Shown here one piece after another: positions 7,508 to 13,662 of a stretch of 17,337 nt of DNA. Origin of the DNA: Actinomycetota bacterium. Lineage in GTDB: Bacteria > Actinomycetota > Thermoleophilia > Solirubrobacterales > Solirubrobacteraceae. A program made the position numbers and the translations under genes. Below the pieces are notes generated by a model. It worked only from the letters and a program-made list of their open reading frames with translations. It was not told the DNA's origin and searched no databases. The stretch is from contig WLNG01000004.1 of NCBI GenBank assembly GCA_009699915.1, positions 1 through 17,337 of the forward strand, given 5' to 3'. How positions within the stretch are numbered: the stretch's first letter is position 1; every line of letters begins with the position of its first letter.

Positions 7508-8503
7508 CTGCCGGAGCTGCGCATCGATCCGTTGAGTGGGCTGCGAGTCCTGATCTCGGGCGACCGGGCGAGCCGCCCCGGGACCGACCTGCATCCCGGC
7601 GAACCCGATCCTCCGGTCGATACGCAGCGCGACCCCTTCCTGGAGGGGCACGAGGACCGCACGCCGCCGGAGCTCGACGCGCTGCGACCGGACGGTTCTG
7701 CGCCCGATACCCCCGGCTGGCTGGTGCGCGTCGTGCCGAACCTCTACCCGGCGCTCGAGGAGCAGAGCCCCGACCCACCGCGTGAGGCGCGGATCGATCT
7801 CTTCTCCGCGTCCGGCGCGCGCGGCACGCACGAGGTGATCGTGAACACACCGCTGCCGGCCGGCTCGATCGGCGATCTCCCACTCGAGCAGCTTGTCCAC
7901 GCACTGGCGATGTGGCGCAGGCGCATGGCACACCACATCGCGCAGGGAACGGCCTGCGCGCACCTATTCGTCAATGACGGGCGCGCGGCGGGAGCCAGCC
8001 AACCGCACACGCACGCGCAGCTCGCGGCGCTGCCGTTCGTACCTGCGCTGATCGCGCGCGAGCGCGAGCGCTGCGGTGCGCACGCGGTCGCGACCGGCGG
8101 GTCAAGCCTGCTCGGCGACATCGTGCAGGAGGAGGTGCGTCTCGACCAGCGGGTCGTGGACATCGATGACGACACGGTCCTGCTCGCGCCGTTCGCGTCG
8201 GCCACGCCGTACCAGCTGATGATCGCCCCGCGACGTCCGGCGATGCGCTGGGAGGACGGCGAGCAGCCGACCGGCGCGGCGATGCTGCATGCGACGCTCG
8301 CCCGCCTGCGGCGACGCTTCGACGGCAACCTCCCCCCGCTGAACCTCTGGATCCGCACCGCCCCGCGCGGGAGCGAACACTTCTGCTGGCGCATCGACAT
8401 CCGCCCGCGCTTCGGACGGCCGGCGGGGCTCGAATTGGGGACCGGCCTCGAGCTCAACACCGTCCCGCCGGAGCACGCCGCGCACGAACTCCGTCACGCC
8501 TGA
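7508..8503 (+). CDS. galT: Galactose-1-phosphate uridylyltransferase-family protein (HIT fold), atypical
   Basis: GalT enzymes move UMP between UDP-glucose and galactose-1-phosphate. Matching blocks are THEVIVNTP, the nucleotidylated-histidine region GRAAGASQPHTHAQ (HTHAQ at residues 167-171 from the CTG start), LAPFASATPYQLMIAPRR, LNLWIRTAPRG and LELNTVPPEHAAHELR. Two features differ from the classical enzyme. The zinc motif CPFCxGxExxTPPE reads DPFLEGHEDRTPPE, and the iron-site HWHIE-type motif reads FCWRIDI. The conserved N-terminus PELRIDPLSG begins before the first standard start (TTG 7532), and an in-frame TGA at 7502-7504 excludes anything further upstream, so CTG 7508 is the likely start (331 residues); TTG 7532 gives 323. 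Six Gs at 7495-7500 could act as a weak ribosome site. Substrate may be another sugar-1-phosphate or a nucleotide. The gene appears coupled to the thioredoxin gene upstream and to the permease eight bases downstream. Confidence 0.8.
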   Translation: MPELRIDPLSGLRVLISGDRASRPGTDLHPGEPDPPVDTQRDPFLEGHEDRTPPELDALRPDGSAPDTPGWLVRVVPNLYPALEEQSPDPPREARIDLFSASGARGTHEVIVNTPLPAGSIGDLPLEQLVHALAMWRRRMAHHIAQGTACAHLFVNDGRAAGASQPHTHAQLAALPFVPALIARERERCGAHAVATGGSSLLGDIVQEEVRLDQRVVDIDDDTVLLAPFASATPYQLMIAPRRPAMRWEDGEQPTGAAMLHATLARLRRRFDGNLPPLNLWIRTAPRGSEHFCWRIDIRPRFGRPAGLELGTGLELNTVPPEHAAHELRHA

Positions 8504-8511
8504 GACCGGCG

Positions 8512-9444
8512 ATGCTGCTCGTGCTCGTCGTCGTGCTCGGATCGGTCGCCGCGGGGATCGGCGCGGAGCGCCTGCACCCAGCGCGCGCGCTGCGCGCAGC
8601 CCACCTGCTGATCCAGGTGGCGCTCTACGTGATCTTTCCCGTGGTCATGTTCTTCACGGTGAGCCACGTCCGCCTGACCGGCGGTGTCGGCGCCGGCATC
8701 GGCTTCGGCTACGCGGAGCGCCTCGTCGCCGCCGCGCTCGCCTACCTCGTCGGGACACACCTGCTGCGCCTGAGCCGTCCCGCGACCGGAGCGCTGATGC
8801 TGGCCGCGACTCTCGTGAACACCGGCTATCTGGGCGTTCCGCTGATCACCTCGCTGCTGCACGACCACCCTCAGGCAACCGGTCAGGCGCTGACCTACGA
8901 CGTGGCCGTGAGTGCGCCGATCTTCATCCTCGTCGGCTTCGGCATCGGCGCCGCGTTCGGCACGCGCGCCGGAGCGAGCACCGCAGCGCGGCTGCGCTCC
9001 TTCGTGCTGCGCAACCCGCCGCTGGTGGCGTTTGTGCTCGCGCTCGTGGCGCCGCGCTCATGGAGCCCGGATCAGGCCTACGAGGTCGCGAAGGCCGGTG
9101 CGATCGGGCTCGCGCCGATCGGATTCTTCACCGTCGGCGTCTTCCTCATGCAGGAGCAGGAGGGTGGCGTGCGGGTGTTCCCGCCACCGCTCACCGCTCC
9201 GATCGGCGCAGCGGTCGTGATTCGCCTGCTCGTCGCTCCAGCGGTGATGCTCGGCCTCTCGCAGCTCGTCGACGGCGTCCCGGACGCCTTCCTGATCCAG
9301 GCCGCGATGCCCTCCGGGATCTCGGCGCTCGCGATCGCCCACATCTACGGCCTCGAGCTACGCATTCTCGCCGGCTCGATCGCATGGACGACGGCCATAG
9401 TGCTGACCGTCGCGGCCGCCGTGGCAGCGCTCGGCGGGCTGTAG
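8512..9444 (+). CDS. AEC-family (auxin efflux carrier-like) permease
   Basis: This 310-residue integral membrane protein has about ten hydrophobic segments and no large soluble domain. The TM2-TM4 region contains FPVVMFFTVSHV and a LAATLVNTGYLGVPL block (about 98-112), the conserved AEC motif in which an asparagine and a glycine-rich break interrupt a helix. A second discontinuous region near the end, IQAAMPSGISALAIAHIYGL (about 263-282), is the equivalent motif of the second half. Bacterial AEC proteins transport carboxylates such as malate or malonate, or other small anions; the substrate here is unknown. The ATG at 8512 lies eight bases after the galT stop, consistent with one transcript. 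The stop is TAG, unusual in this window, and forms the first bases of a -10-like sequence for dtd. Confidence 0.85.
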   Translation: MLLVLVVVLGSVAAGIGAERLHPARALRAAHLLIQVALYVIFPVVMFFTVSHVRLTGGVGAGIGFGYAERLVAAALAYLVGTHLLRLSRPATGALMLAATLVNTGYLGVPLITSLLHDHPQATGQALTYDVAVSAPIFILVGFGIGAAFGTRAGASTAARLRSFVLRNPPLVAFVLALVAPRSWSPDQAYEVAKAGAIGLAPIGFFTVGVFLMQEQEGGVRVFPPPLTAPIGAAVVIRLLVAPAVMLGLSQLVDGVPDAFLIQAAMPSGISALAIAHIYGLELRILAGSIAWTTAIVLTVAAAVAALGGL

Positions 9445-9447
9445 CCT
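9442..9447 (+). promoter_or_regulatory. -10-like TAGCCT before dtd, overlapping the permease stop
   Basis: TAGCCT fits TAnnnT and ends seven bases before the dtd ATG at 9455. Its first three bases are the TAG stop of the AEC permease. No -35 box is evident. dtd could be transcribed from here without a leader or simply read through from galT and the permease. Confidence 0.3.
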
Positions 9448-9454
9448 GCCCCGC

Positions 9455-9874
9455 ATGCGTGCGCTCGTCCAACGGGTCTCGCGGGCCGAGGTGCGGGTCG
9501 ACGGCTCGGTCCGCGGCGCGATCGGTCCGGGGCTGCTCGTCCTGCTCGGCATCGGCCACGGCGACGACGAGCAGGCGGCCGACCGCCTCGCGCAGAAGAT
9601 CGCGGCGCTGCGGATCTTCGAGGACGCCGACGGCCGCATGAACGAGGCGCTCGGCGAGCGCGAGATCCTCTGCATCAGCCAGTTCACGCTCTACGGCGAC
9701 ACCCGCCGCGGCAACCGTCCGAGCTTCATCGAAGCGGCCGATCCGCAGGTCGCGCTGCCTCTCTACGAGCGGGTCTGCGAGCGGCTCGGCGCGCAGCGCG
9801 GAGTCTTCGGTGCGCACATGGACGTCGAGCTGGTGAACGACGGCCCAGTGACGCTGCTGCTCGAGCACCCCTGA
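9455..9874 (+). CDS. dtd: D-aminoacyl-tRNA deacylase
   Basis: This 139-residue cytosolic enzyme hydrolyses D-amino acids (and misattached glycine) from tRNA, recycling the tRNA. It has the family's usual length and both defining motifs: SQFTLYGDT (75-83, the SQxxL motif) and NDGPVTLLLE (128-137, carrying the cross-subunit Gly-Pro dipeptide G130-P131). It starts with the standard MRALVQRVSRAEVRVDG. The ATG follows the permease stop by ten bases and a -10-like element by seven. No unusual substitution is visible. Confidence 0.96.
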   Translation: MRALVQRVSRAEVRVDGSVRGAIGPGLLVLLGIGHGDDEQAADRLAQKIAALRIFEDADGRMNEALGEREILCISQFTLYGDTRRGNRPSFIEAADPQVALPLYERVCERLGAQRGVFGAHMDVELVNDGPVTLLLEHP

Positions 9875-9889
9875 AGGCGCAGAGGCGTC

Positions 9890-9895
9890 TAGTCT
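9890..9895 (+). promoter_or_regulatory. -10-like TAGTCT for the 205-residue protein gene
   Basis: TAGTCT (TAnnnT, within GTCTAGTCT) ends seven bases before the ATG at 9903 and lies in non-coding DNA after the dtd stop. This spacing predicts a leaderless mRNA. No clear -35 box is present. Confidence 0.4.
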
Positions 9896-9902
9896 GCTCG
9901 CC

Positions 9903-10520
9903 ATGCCTCCCGAGAGCCGGATCGTGCCACGCTTCGCCGCCGAGCCCCCGCAGGATGCTCCGCCGCATGGCCGCTGGGCCGAACGGCTGCAGACCGAGTT
10001 TCTGGCGGCCTGCCTGCGGATCGAGCTCGGCGAGGTGGACCGGCTGGGCGAGGTCGGTGAGCTGGTCTGGCATCCCGACCGCAGCTGGCACGGGCGGACG
10101 TTCCTCCCGGCGACGGCACCGACCGAGAGCGGCCTCGAGGTCTTCGGATACGTGAGCTACACGCTCGACAGTGACGGCCAGCCGGCGGCCTTCCACGCCT
10201 CCGCCGACGCGACGAGCGAGACGGCCGAGTCGAACCCGGACTGGTCGATCGACCTCTGCGACGAGGTCGTCGGCGCGTGGCGGGGCGAGCTTGGCAACGT
10301 CGCCGCGATGACACTCGTCTGGGGGCGTCCGACGATCCCCGGCGGGGCGCTCGTCACCGCGGAGCTCGCCGGACTCTGCGTCGACCAGTGCACGCTCGCA
10401 GACGATCGCTTCACCCTTCTGGCCCCCGATGACTATCGCGGCGACACGCTGACGGTGCACCTCTGGGACCGCGGAGGCCGCGAGCTCGCACAGGAGTCGC
10501 TGTACGCCGACGAGGCCTGA
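9903..10520 (+). CDS. Conserved-looking protein of unknown function (205 residues)
   Basis: I do not recognise this family. The predicted protein is soluble, acidic and rich in Trp and aromatic residues, with no signal peptide or membrane segment. The N-terminal 25 residues are Pro-rich. Possible functional blocks are ELVWHPDRSWHGRTFLP (about 52-68), VFGYVSY (about 80-86) and DLCDEVVGAWRGELGNVAAMTLVWGRP (about 116-142). The C-terminal part alternates short beta-like strands (FTLLAPDDY, LTVHLWDR), suggesting a beta-rich fold. Codon use and GC content match the neighbours and a -10-like box precedes the ATG, so it is very probably a real gene. It lies between dtd and tRNA-Arg, which hints at but does not prove a tRNA-related role. 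Confidence 0.75.
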   Translation: MPPESRIVPRFAAEPPQDAPPHGRWAERLQTEFLAACLRIELGEVDRLGEVGELVWHPDRSWHGRTFLPATAPTESGLEVFGYVSYTLDSDGQPAAFHASADATSETAESNPDWSIDLCDEVVGAWRGELGNVAAMTLVWGRPTIPGGALVTAELAGLCVDQCTLADDRFTLLAPDDYRGDTLTVHLWDRGGRELAQESLYADEA

Positions 10521-10545
10521 CGGCGAGGCGCGAAGAGCGTACGCT
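10517..10545 (+). promoter_or_regulatory. Promoter of the tRNA-Arg gene
   Basis: CTGACG at 10517-10522 resembles TTGACA and is followed, after a 17-base spacer, by TACGCT at 10540-10545 (TAnnnT). Transcription would begin near 10552, leaving a short 5' leader for RNase P before the tRNA at 10561. The -35 overlaps the TGA stop of the upstream gene. This is the only promoter in the window with both boxes at standard spacing. Confidence 0.5.
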
Positions 10546-10560
10546 TGGGGCGCCTCACGA

Positions 10561-10634
10561 GCCCCGATAGCTCAGCCGGATAGAGCGGCTCCCTCCTAAG
10601 GAGCAGGCCCCTGGTTCGAATCCAGGTCGGGGCA
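10561..10634 (+). tRNA. tRNA-Arg (anticodon CCU)
   Basis: A complete 74-base cloverleaf can be folded. The acceptor stem is GCCCCGA with TCGGGGC (7 bp), the D stem GCTC/GAGC, the anticodon stem GCTCC/GGAGC with loop CTCCTAA, and the T stem CCTGG/CCAGG with loop TTCGAAT. The anticodon CCT at 10595-10597 reads AGG, a rare arginine codon in high-GC genomes. The discriminator base is A at 10634. The 3' CCA is not encoded (TGC follows), so it must be added enzymatically. Confidence 0.97.
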
Positions 10635-10646
10635 TGCCCGGAGCCT

Positions 10647-11195
10647 CTAGCGGTCGGTGCGCTGCGGGTGCACGTCGTCGATCGTCGCGAGCGCAACGTA
10701 CGGCGCCCCGGCGGCCTGCTCGATCTTCGGCCCGCCACCGGCGAGGCGATCGAGGACGCTGATCACGCCGACGATCGTGCGTCCCTCATCCTGCAACGCC
10801 TCGATCGCGCGCAGCGTCGAGCCGCCGCTCGTCACGACGTCCTCAACGATCACGCAGCGATCCTGCGCGCTCAGCAGCGGGCCCTCGACCCTGCGCGAGA
10901 GCCCGTGCTGCTTGGCCTCCTTGCGCACGAAGAACACCTTGACGTCGGCGCCTGCCGCCAGCGCCGCGCAGGCCACCGGGTCTGCGCCCATCGTCATCCC
11001 GCCGATGGCGGTCGCACCCCACTGCGCCGACTGCGCAGCGACGAGGTTCCCGAGCGCTTGGAACCCTGCAGGCAGGAGGATCGCCCGCTTGGCATCGACG
11101 TAGTACTGGGCGATCGCGCCGCTCGTGAGGGTGACCTCGCCGAGGATCAGGGCGTGCTCGCGCAGCTGCGAGATCAGGACGTCGCGGTCGCTCAT
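10647..11195 (-). CDS. pyrE: Orotate phosphoribosyltransferase
   Basis: This enzyme transfers ribose-5-phosphate from PRPP to orotate, giving OMP in pyrimidine synthesis. From the ATG at 11195 it has 182 residues. The PRPP-binding signature VIVEDVVTSGGST is at 115-127. The catalytic-loop region FFVRKEAKQHGLSRRVEG (88-105) contains the conserved Lys/His residues of OPRTs, and TSGAIAQYYVDAKRAIL (24-40) matches the orotate-binding N-terminal region. The longer open frame to 11390 only shadows the overlapping protease gene. It is the last gene of an apparent minus-strand operon after HAD and CPBP, 11 bases behind the CPBP stop. It converges with tRNA-Arg, whose 3' end is 12 bases away. Confidence 0.94.
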   Translation of the reverse strand: MSDRDVLISQLREHALILGEVTLTSGAIAQYYVDAKRAILLPAGFQALGNLVAAQSAQWGATAIGGMTMGADPVACAALAAGADVKVFFVRKEAKQHGLSRRVEGPLLSAQDRCVIVEDVVTSGGSTLRAIEALQDEGRTIVGVISVLDRLAGGGPKIEQAAGAPYVALATIDDVHPQRTDR

Positions 11196-11203
11196 GGGCG
11201 GCG

Positions 11204-11209
11204 ATGCTA
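11204..11209 (-). promoter_or_regulatory. -10-like TAGCAT before pyrE, overlapping the CPBP stop
   Basis: On the minus strand TAGCAT ends eight bases before the pyrE ATG, and its first three bases are the TAG stop of the protease gene. It may provide pyrE with an internal promoter inside the operon. No -35 box is recognised. Confidence 0.3.
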
Positions 11210-12088
11210 CCGGTGGACCGGGCGCCGCCCAGCGCTGTCGGGGGCAGGCGAGGAGAGACGGCGCGCAAGCGTGAGGATCAGCGCGAGCGTGGCGAACGCC
11301 CCGGCGGCGAGTCCCACGACCCCCAGGGCCGACCAGCCCTCGGTGACCCCGAAGGCGACCGAGTTGTTCAGTGCGTGCACGGCGATGCACGGATAGAGCG
11401 ACCCGGTGCGCACGTACAGCAGGCAGAGCCCGAATCCGAAGATCGCCAGCGGGACGATGAACACCGCGGGCGATGACAGGACGTGAACCCCGCCAAAGAC
11501 GATTCCGGTGATCACGGCGGCGGGCCAGATCCCCCGCCAGGAGCGCAGCGCAGTGAAGACGAATCCGCGGAAGAGGAACTCCTCGGCGAGCGGGGCCATC
11601 ACGCAGACGAGCAGCGCCGTGGCGATCAGCAGCGTGGAGCCATCACGAACGCCGAGATCGTCGAGGATGTTCTGGCGCTGCTCGGTGATGCCGAACGCCT
11701 GCTCCATCAGGACCGTCCAGAGGGCCGTCAGGATGAGGAACCCGACCCAGACGAGCGCCCCCCAGCCGACGGCAGGCCACAGGCGGGTGGGTCGCAGACC
11801 GAAGTGCCAGAGCTGCGGCCTGGCCGTACCGGCTGCGATCAGCATCGCGCCGCCGATAAAGCAGACGTCCTGCAGCAGCGTCGAGATGAGATTCACGCTC
11901 GCTGGCGTCGGGCTCGTCCGCACGCCCGTGGCCGCTGCGACGAGGTAGACGATCAGGCCGCAGGCGAGCGAAGCGCCGATCGCGGTGAGCAGCGCGAGTG
12001 GCGCGCGACGCGCGGGCCAGCGCGGTGCGAGCGGGGTGGGCTCGACGCCGGCGGGCAGCTCAGGATGCTCGAGCGACGTCTCCTGCAT
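11207..12088 (-). CDS. CPBP-family intramembrane metalloprotease (CAAX protease/Abi-like)
   Basis: This 293-residue multi-pass membrane protein carries the three CPBP motifs. These are EEFLFRG (EE at 169-170, R174), FGGVH with H202, and the HALNN motif with H238, which together would coordinate the metal and water in an active site buried in the membrane. About eight hydrophobic segments surround them, after a polar N-terminal cytoplasmic stretch of some 30 residues. In bacteria such proteins act as proteases or have been linked to bacteriocin self-immunity or to membrane regulation of partners; nothing here identifies the substrate. It is the middle gene of a minus-strand operon, 11 bases from both HAD and pyrE. 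The N-terminal hydrophilic part and the first ATG agree with a -10-like element just upstream. Confidence 0.9.
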   Translation of the reverse strand: MQETSLEHPELPAGVEPTPLAPRWPARRAPLALLTAIGASLACGLIVYLVAAATGVRTSPTPASVNLISTLLQDVCFIGGAMLIAAGTARPQLWHFGLRPTRLWPAVGWGALVWVGFLILTALWTVLMEQAFGITEQRQNILDDLGVRDGSTLLIATALLVCVMAPLAEEFLFRGFVFTALRSWRGIWPAAVITGIVFGGVHVLSSPAVFIVPLAIFGFGLCLLYVRTGSLYPCIAVHALNNSVAFGVTEGWSALGVVGLAAGAFATLALILTLARRLSSPAPDSAGRRPVHR

Positions 12089-12096
12089 CGGGCGGG

Positions 12097-12102
12097 ACGT
12101 TA
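12097..12102 (-). promoter_or_regulatory. -10-like TAACGT before the CPBP protease gene, overlapping the HAD stop
   Basis: On the minus strand TAACGT ends eight bases before the protease ATG (12088). It begins with the TAA stop of the HAD gene, the only TAA stop in the window. No -35 box is evident. Confidence 0.28.
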
Positions 12103-12792
12103 GCGGGCGGCGGGCAACAGCCCCTCCAGCGTGCGCACGACGCGCACCCCGGGGGCGGGCGCCGCATGCTCGCCCCGCCGATCGACGAGGACCGCGGCGA
12201 TTCCGGCTGCGAGGGCACCGGCCACATCGGTCCGCGGGTCGTCCCCGACGTGCAACGCCGCTGCCGATGCGCCGCCGCCCGCGCGCTCAAGTGCGAGATG
12301 GAAGATGGCCGGGTCCGGCTTCGCGACCCCGCACTCGGCGGAGGTGAGGACGCCGTCAACGAGCGCTGCGAGCCCGGTCTCCTGCAGGACGCCGTGGAGC
12401 GAGACGTCCCAATTGCTGACGATCACCAGCCGGCTGCCCGCGGCGCGCAGCGCGCTCAGGACGTCCGCCACCTCCGGGAACGGCGTGAAGCGCAGCGCCG
12501 CGAGCAGCGCCGCGCGCACCTCACCGGACGGGAGCTCCCCGGCCCGTCCGGGCAGGGCGGCTCGCAGCACCTCGGCGCAGCGGTCGCGCAGATCTTCGAG
12601 CGCCGGCAGGTCCGCCGCCTGATCGCAGTGCGCGCGGTAGTAGGCCATCTCGCGCAGCAGGGCTGCGCGGGCTGCGGACGCCTCGACGGGAGCTCCACGG
12701 TCCGCCAGCTCACGGCGCAGACCGCCGACCGGATCCTCGAGCTCGAGCAGCGTTCCGAGCGCGTCGAGCAGGACGACCTGAGGAGCCGTCAC
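12100..12792 (-). CDS. HAD-superfamily hydrolase, dehalogenase-like motif I
   Basis: This 230-residue HAD protein starts with GTG at 12792. Motif I reads LLDALGTLL, so the nucleophile is D10 and the position usually holding the second Asp of phosphatases (DxD) is Leu, as in L-2-haloacid dehalogenases (DAYGT). Motif II is IVSNWD (S at about 125), motif III a conserved Lys in GVAKPDPAIF (about 157), and motif IV GDDPRTDV (about 183-190). An alpha-helical C1-type cap fills about 17-90. The missing second Asp makes ordinary phosphomonoesterase activity doubtful, although SNWD followed by K and GDDPRTD is typical of the broader HAD_2 group. It heads the operon HAD-CPBP-pyrE. Its start is only 24 bases from the divergent mscS start. 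Confidence 0.88.
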   Translation of the reverse strand: MTAPQVVLLDALGTLLELEDPVGGLRRELADRGAPVEASAARAALLREMAYYRAHCDQAADLPALEDLRDRCAEVLRAALPGRAGELPSGEVRAALLAALRFTPFPEVADVLSALRAAGSRLVIVSNWDVSLHGVLQETGLAALVDGVLTSAECGVAKPDPAIFHLALERAGGGASAAALHVGDDPRTDVAGALAAGIAAVLVDRRGEHAAPAPGVRVVRTLEGLLPAAR

Positions 12793-12798
12793 GCGCTG

Positions 12799-12804
12799 CC
12801 TCTA
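12799..12804 (-). promoter_or_regulatory. -10-like TAGAGG for the HAD-CPBP-pyrE operon
   Basis: On the minus strand TAGAGG ends six bases before the GTG start at 12792. The last base is G rather than T, so it is a weaker match. It shares a CTAG core with the mscS -10-like box on the other strand. Confidence 0.3.
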
Positions 12805-12808
12805 GCGT
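12803..12808 (+). promoter_or_regulatory. -10-like TAGCGT for the MscS-like channel gene
   Basis: TAGCGT ends eight bases before the ATG at 12817. It overlaps the opposing HAD box through CTAG at 12802-12805. A -35 region would have to lie inside the first codons of the HAD gene; none is obvious. Confidence 0.35.
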
Positions 12809-12816
12809 CAGTGCCC

Positions 12817-13599
12817 ATGAGCGGGATCCTCGCGCATCCGGCGACCTCTTGGTCGTCGGTCTCCGCCGCCTCGGTGACCGTCCTGGTCACCGTCATCGCT
12901 GCGCTGCTTGTCGGATACCTGCTGCGCCTCGCCGAGCGACGTCTCGCCGAGCGGCCACGCGGGCTCGACGCCGCCGGCCACACGCGGCTGCGCTTCCTGC
13001 GCCGCTTCGTCATCGCCGTGACCGTCCTGGCCGGGTTCTTCATCGCCCTGCTCCAGTTCGAATCATTCGATCGCCTGGCGAGCGCCGCGATCGCCTCGGG
13101 AGCGGTCCTGAGCGCGATCATCGGGTTCTCGGCCCGCGACTCGCTGGCCAACGCGGTCTCCGGCGTCTCGATGGCGGTCACCCAGCCGCTGCGGGTCGGT
13201 GACATCGTCGAAATCGGCGGGATCCGGGGCACCGTCGAGGACGTCACGCTCACGACCACCTGGCTTGCGACCGCCGACCGCGGCCGCGTGATCTTGCCGA
13301 ACAGCGTCGTGACCTCGGCCGCGGTGCGCAATGACTCGATCGGCGGCGACATCGTCGTCCCGGCAGCGTCGGCCTGGCTCCAGCCCGGCGCCGACACGGA
13401 CGCCGCCCTTGAGGCGATCGCGGCGGCACCCGAGGTGCGCGCGGCAACGGTGGCGGAGATCACGGTGGAGGGCGTCCGGATCGAGATCGAGGGCCTCCCG
13501 GTGGCCGCAGCAGGGCGGCGCGACGCCGAAAACACGCTGCGAGCGGTGGCCCTGCGGCGGCTCGGCGCAACCGGCGTGAGGTCGTCGGCAGCGGGGTAG
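12817..13599 (+). CDS. Small-conductance mechanosensitive channel (MscS) family protein
   Basis: This 260-residue membrane protein opens under membrane tension to release solutes on hypo-osmotic shock. It has three hydrophobic segments, at about 17-36, 62-81 and 86-104. The last continues into the pore helix and beta domain block ASGAVLSAIIGFSARDSLANAVSGV (about 93-117). The MscS-specific QPLRVGDIVEIGGIRGTVEDVTLTTTWL region (123-150) follows, then the RVILPNS motif (157-163). The C-terminal alpha/beta vestibule domain is short, about 85 residues, and no C-terminal beta-barrel tail is apparent. The upstream in-frame extension to 11998 only shadows the HAD and CPBP genes. ATG 12817 begins just before TM1 and after a -10-like box. 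The stop is TAG, which opens a -10-like box for the PBP gene. Confidence 0.88.
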   Translation: MSGILAHPATSWSSVSAASVTVLVTVIAALLVGYLLRLAERRLAERPRGLDAAGHTRLRFLRRFVIAVTVLAGFFIALLQFESFDRLASAAIASGAVLSAIIGFSARDSLANAVSGVSMAVTQPLRVGDIVEIGGIRGTVEDVTLTTTWLATADRGRVILPNSVVTSAAVRNDSIGGDIVVPAASAWLQPGADTDAALEAIAAAPEVRAATVAEITVEGVRIEIEGLPVAAAGRRDAENTLRAVALRRLGATGVRSSAAG

Positions 13600-13602
13600 A
13601 CT
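13597..13602 (+). promoter_or_regulatory. -10-like TAGACT for the penicillin-binding protein gene
   Basis: TAGACT fits TAnnnT well and overlaps the mscS stop TAG. Unlike the other boxes it lies 60 bases before the start codon (13663), giving a leader of about 50 bases. The leader ends in a purine-rich GGAGAG directly before the ATG, with AGGG about 12 bases upstream. Confidence 0.4.
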
Positions 13603-13662
13603 CGGCAGTGCCTTGCGGCGGCCTCGGCAGGACCGTCGCCCCACGCAGGGAACCCCGGAGAG

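Noticed and set aside
10433..10738. Minus-strand frame across the tRNA gene
   Set aside because: The tRNA antisense translation (WIRTRGLLLRR type) is a familiar annotation artefact.
11207..12088. CPBP protease as an abortive-infection or bacteriocin-immunity gene
   Set aside because: The family is sometimes named Abi, but the operon context with HAD and pyrE gives no support for that role.
11998..12816. Long N-terminal extension of the MscS-like frame
   Set aside because: It runs antisense through the HAD and CPBP genes; the protein homology starts at ATG 12817.
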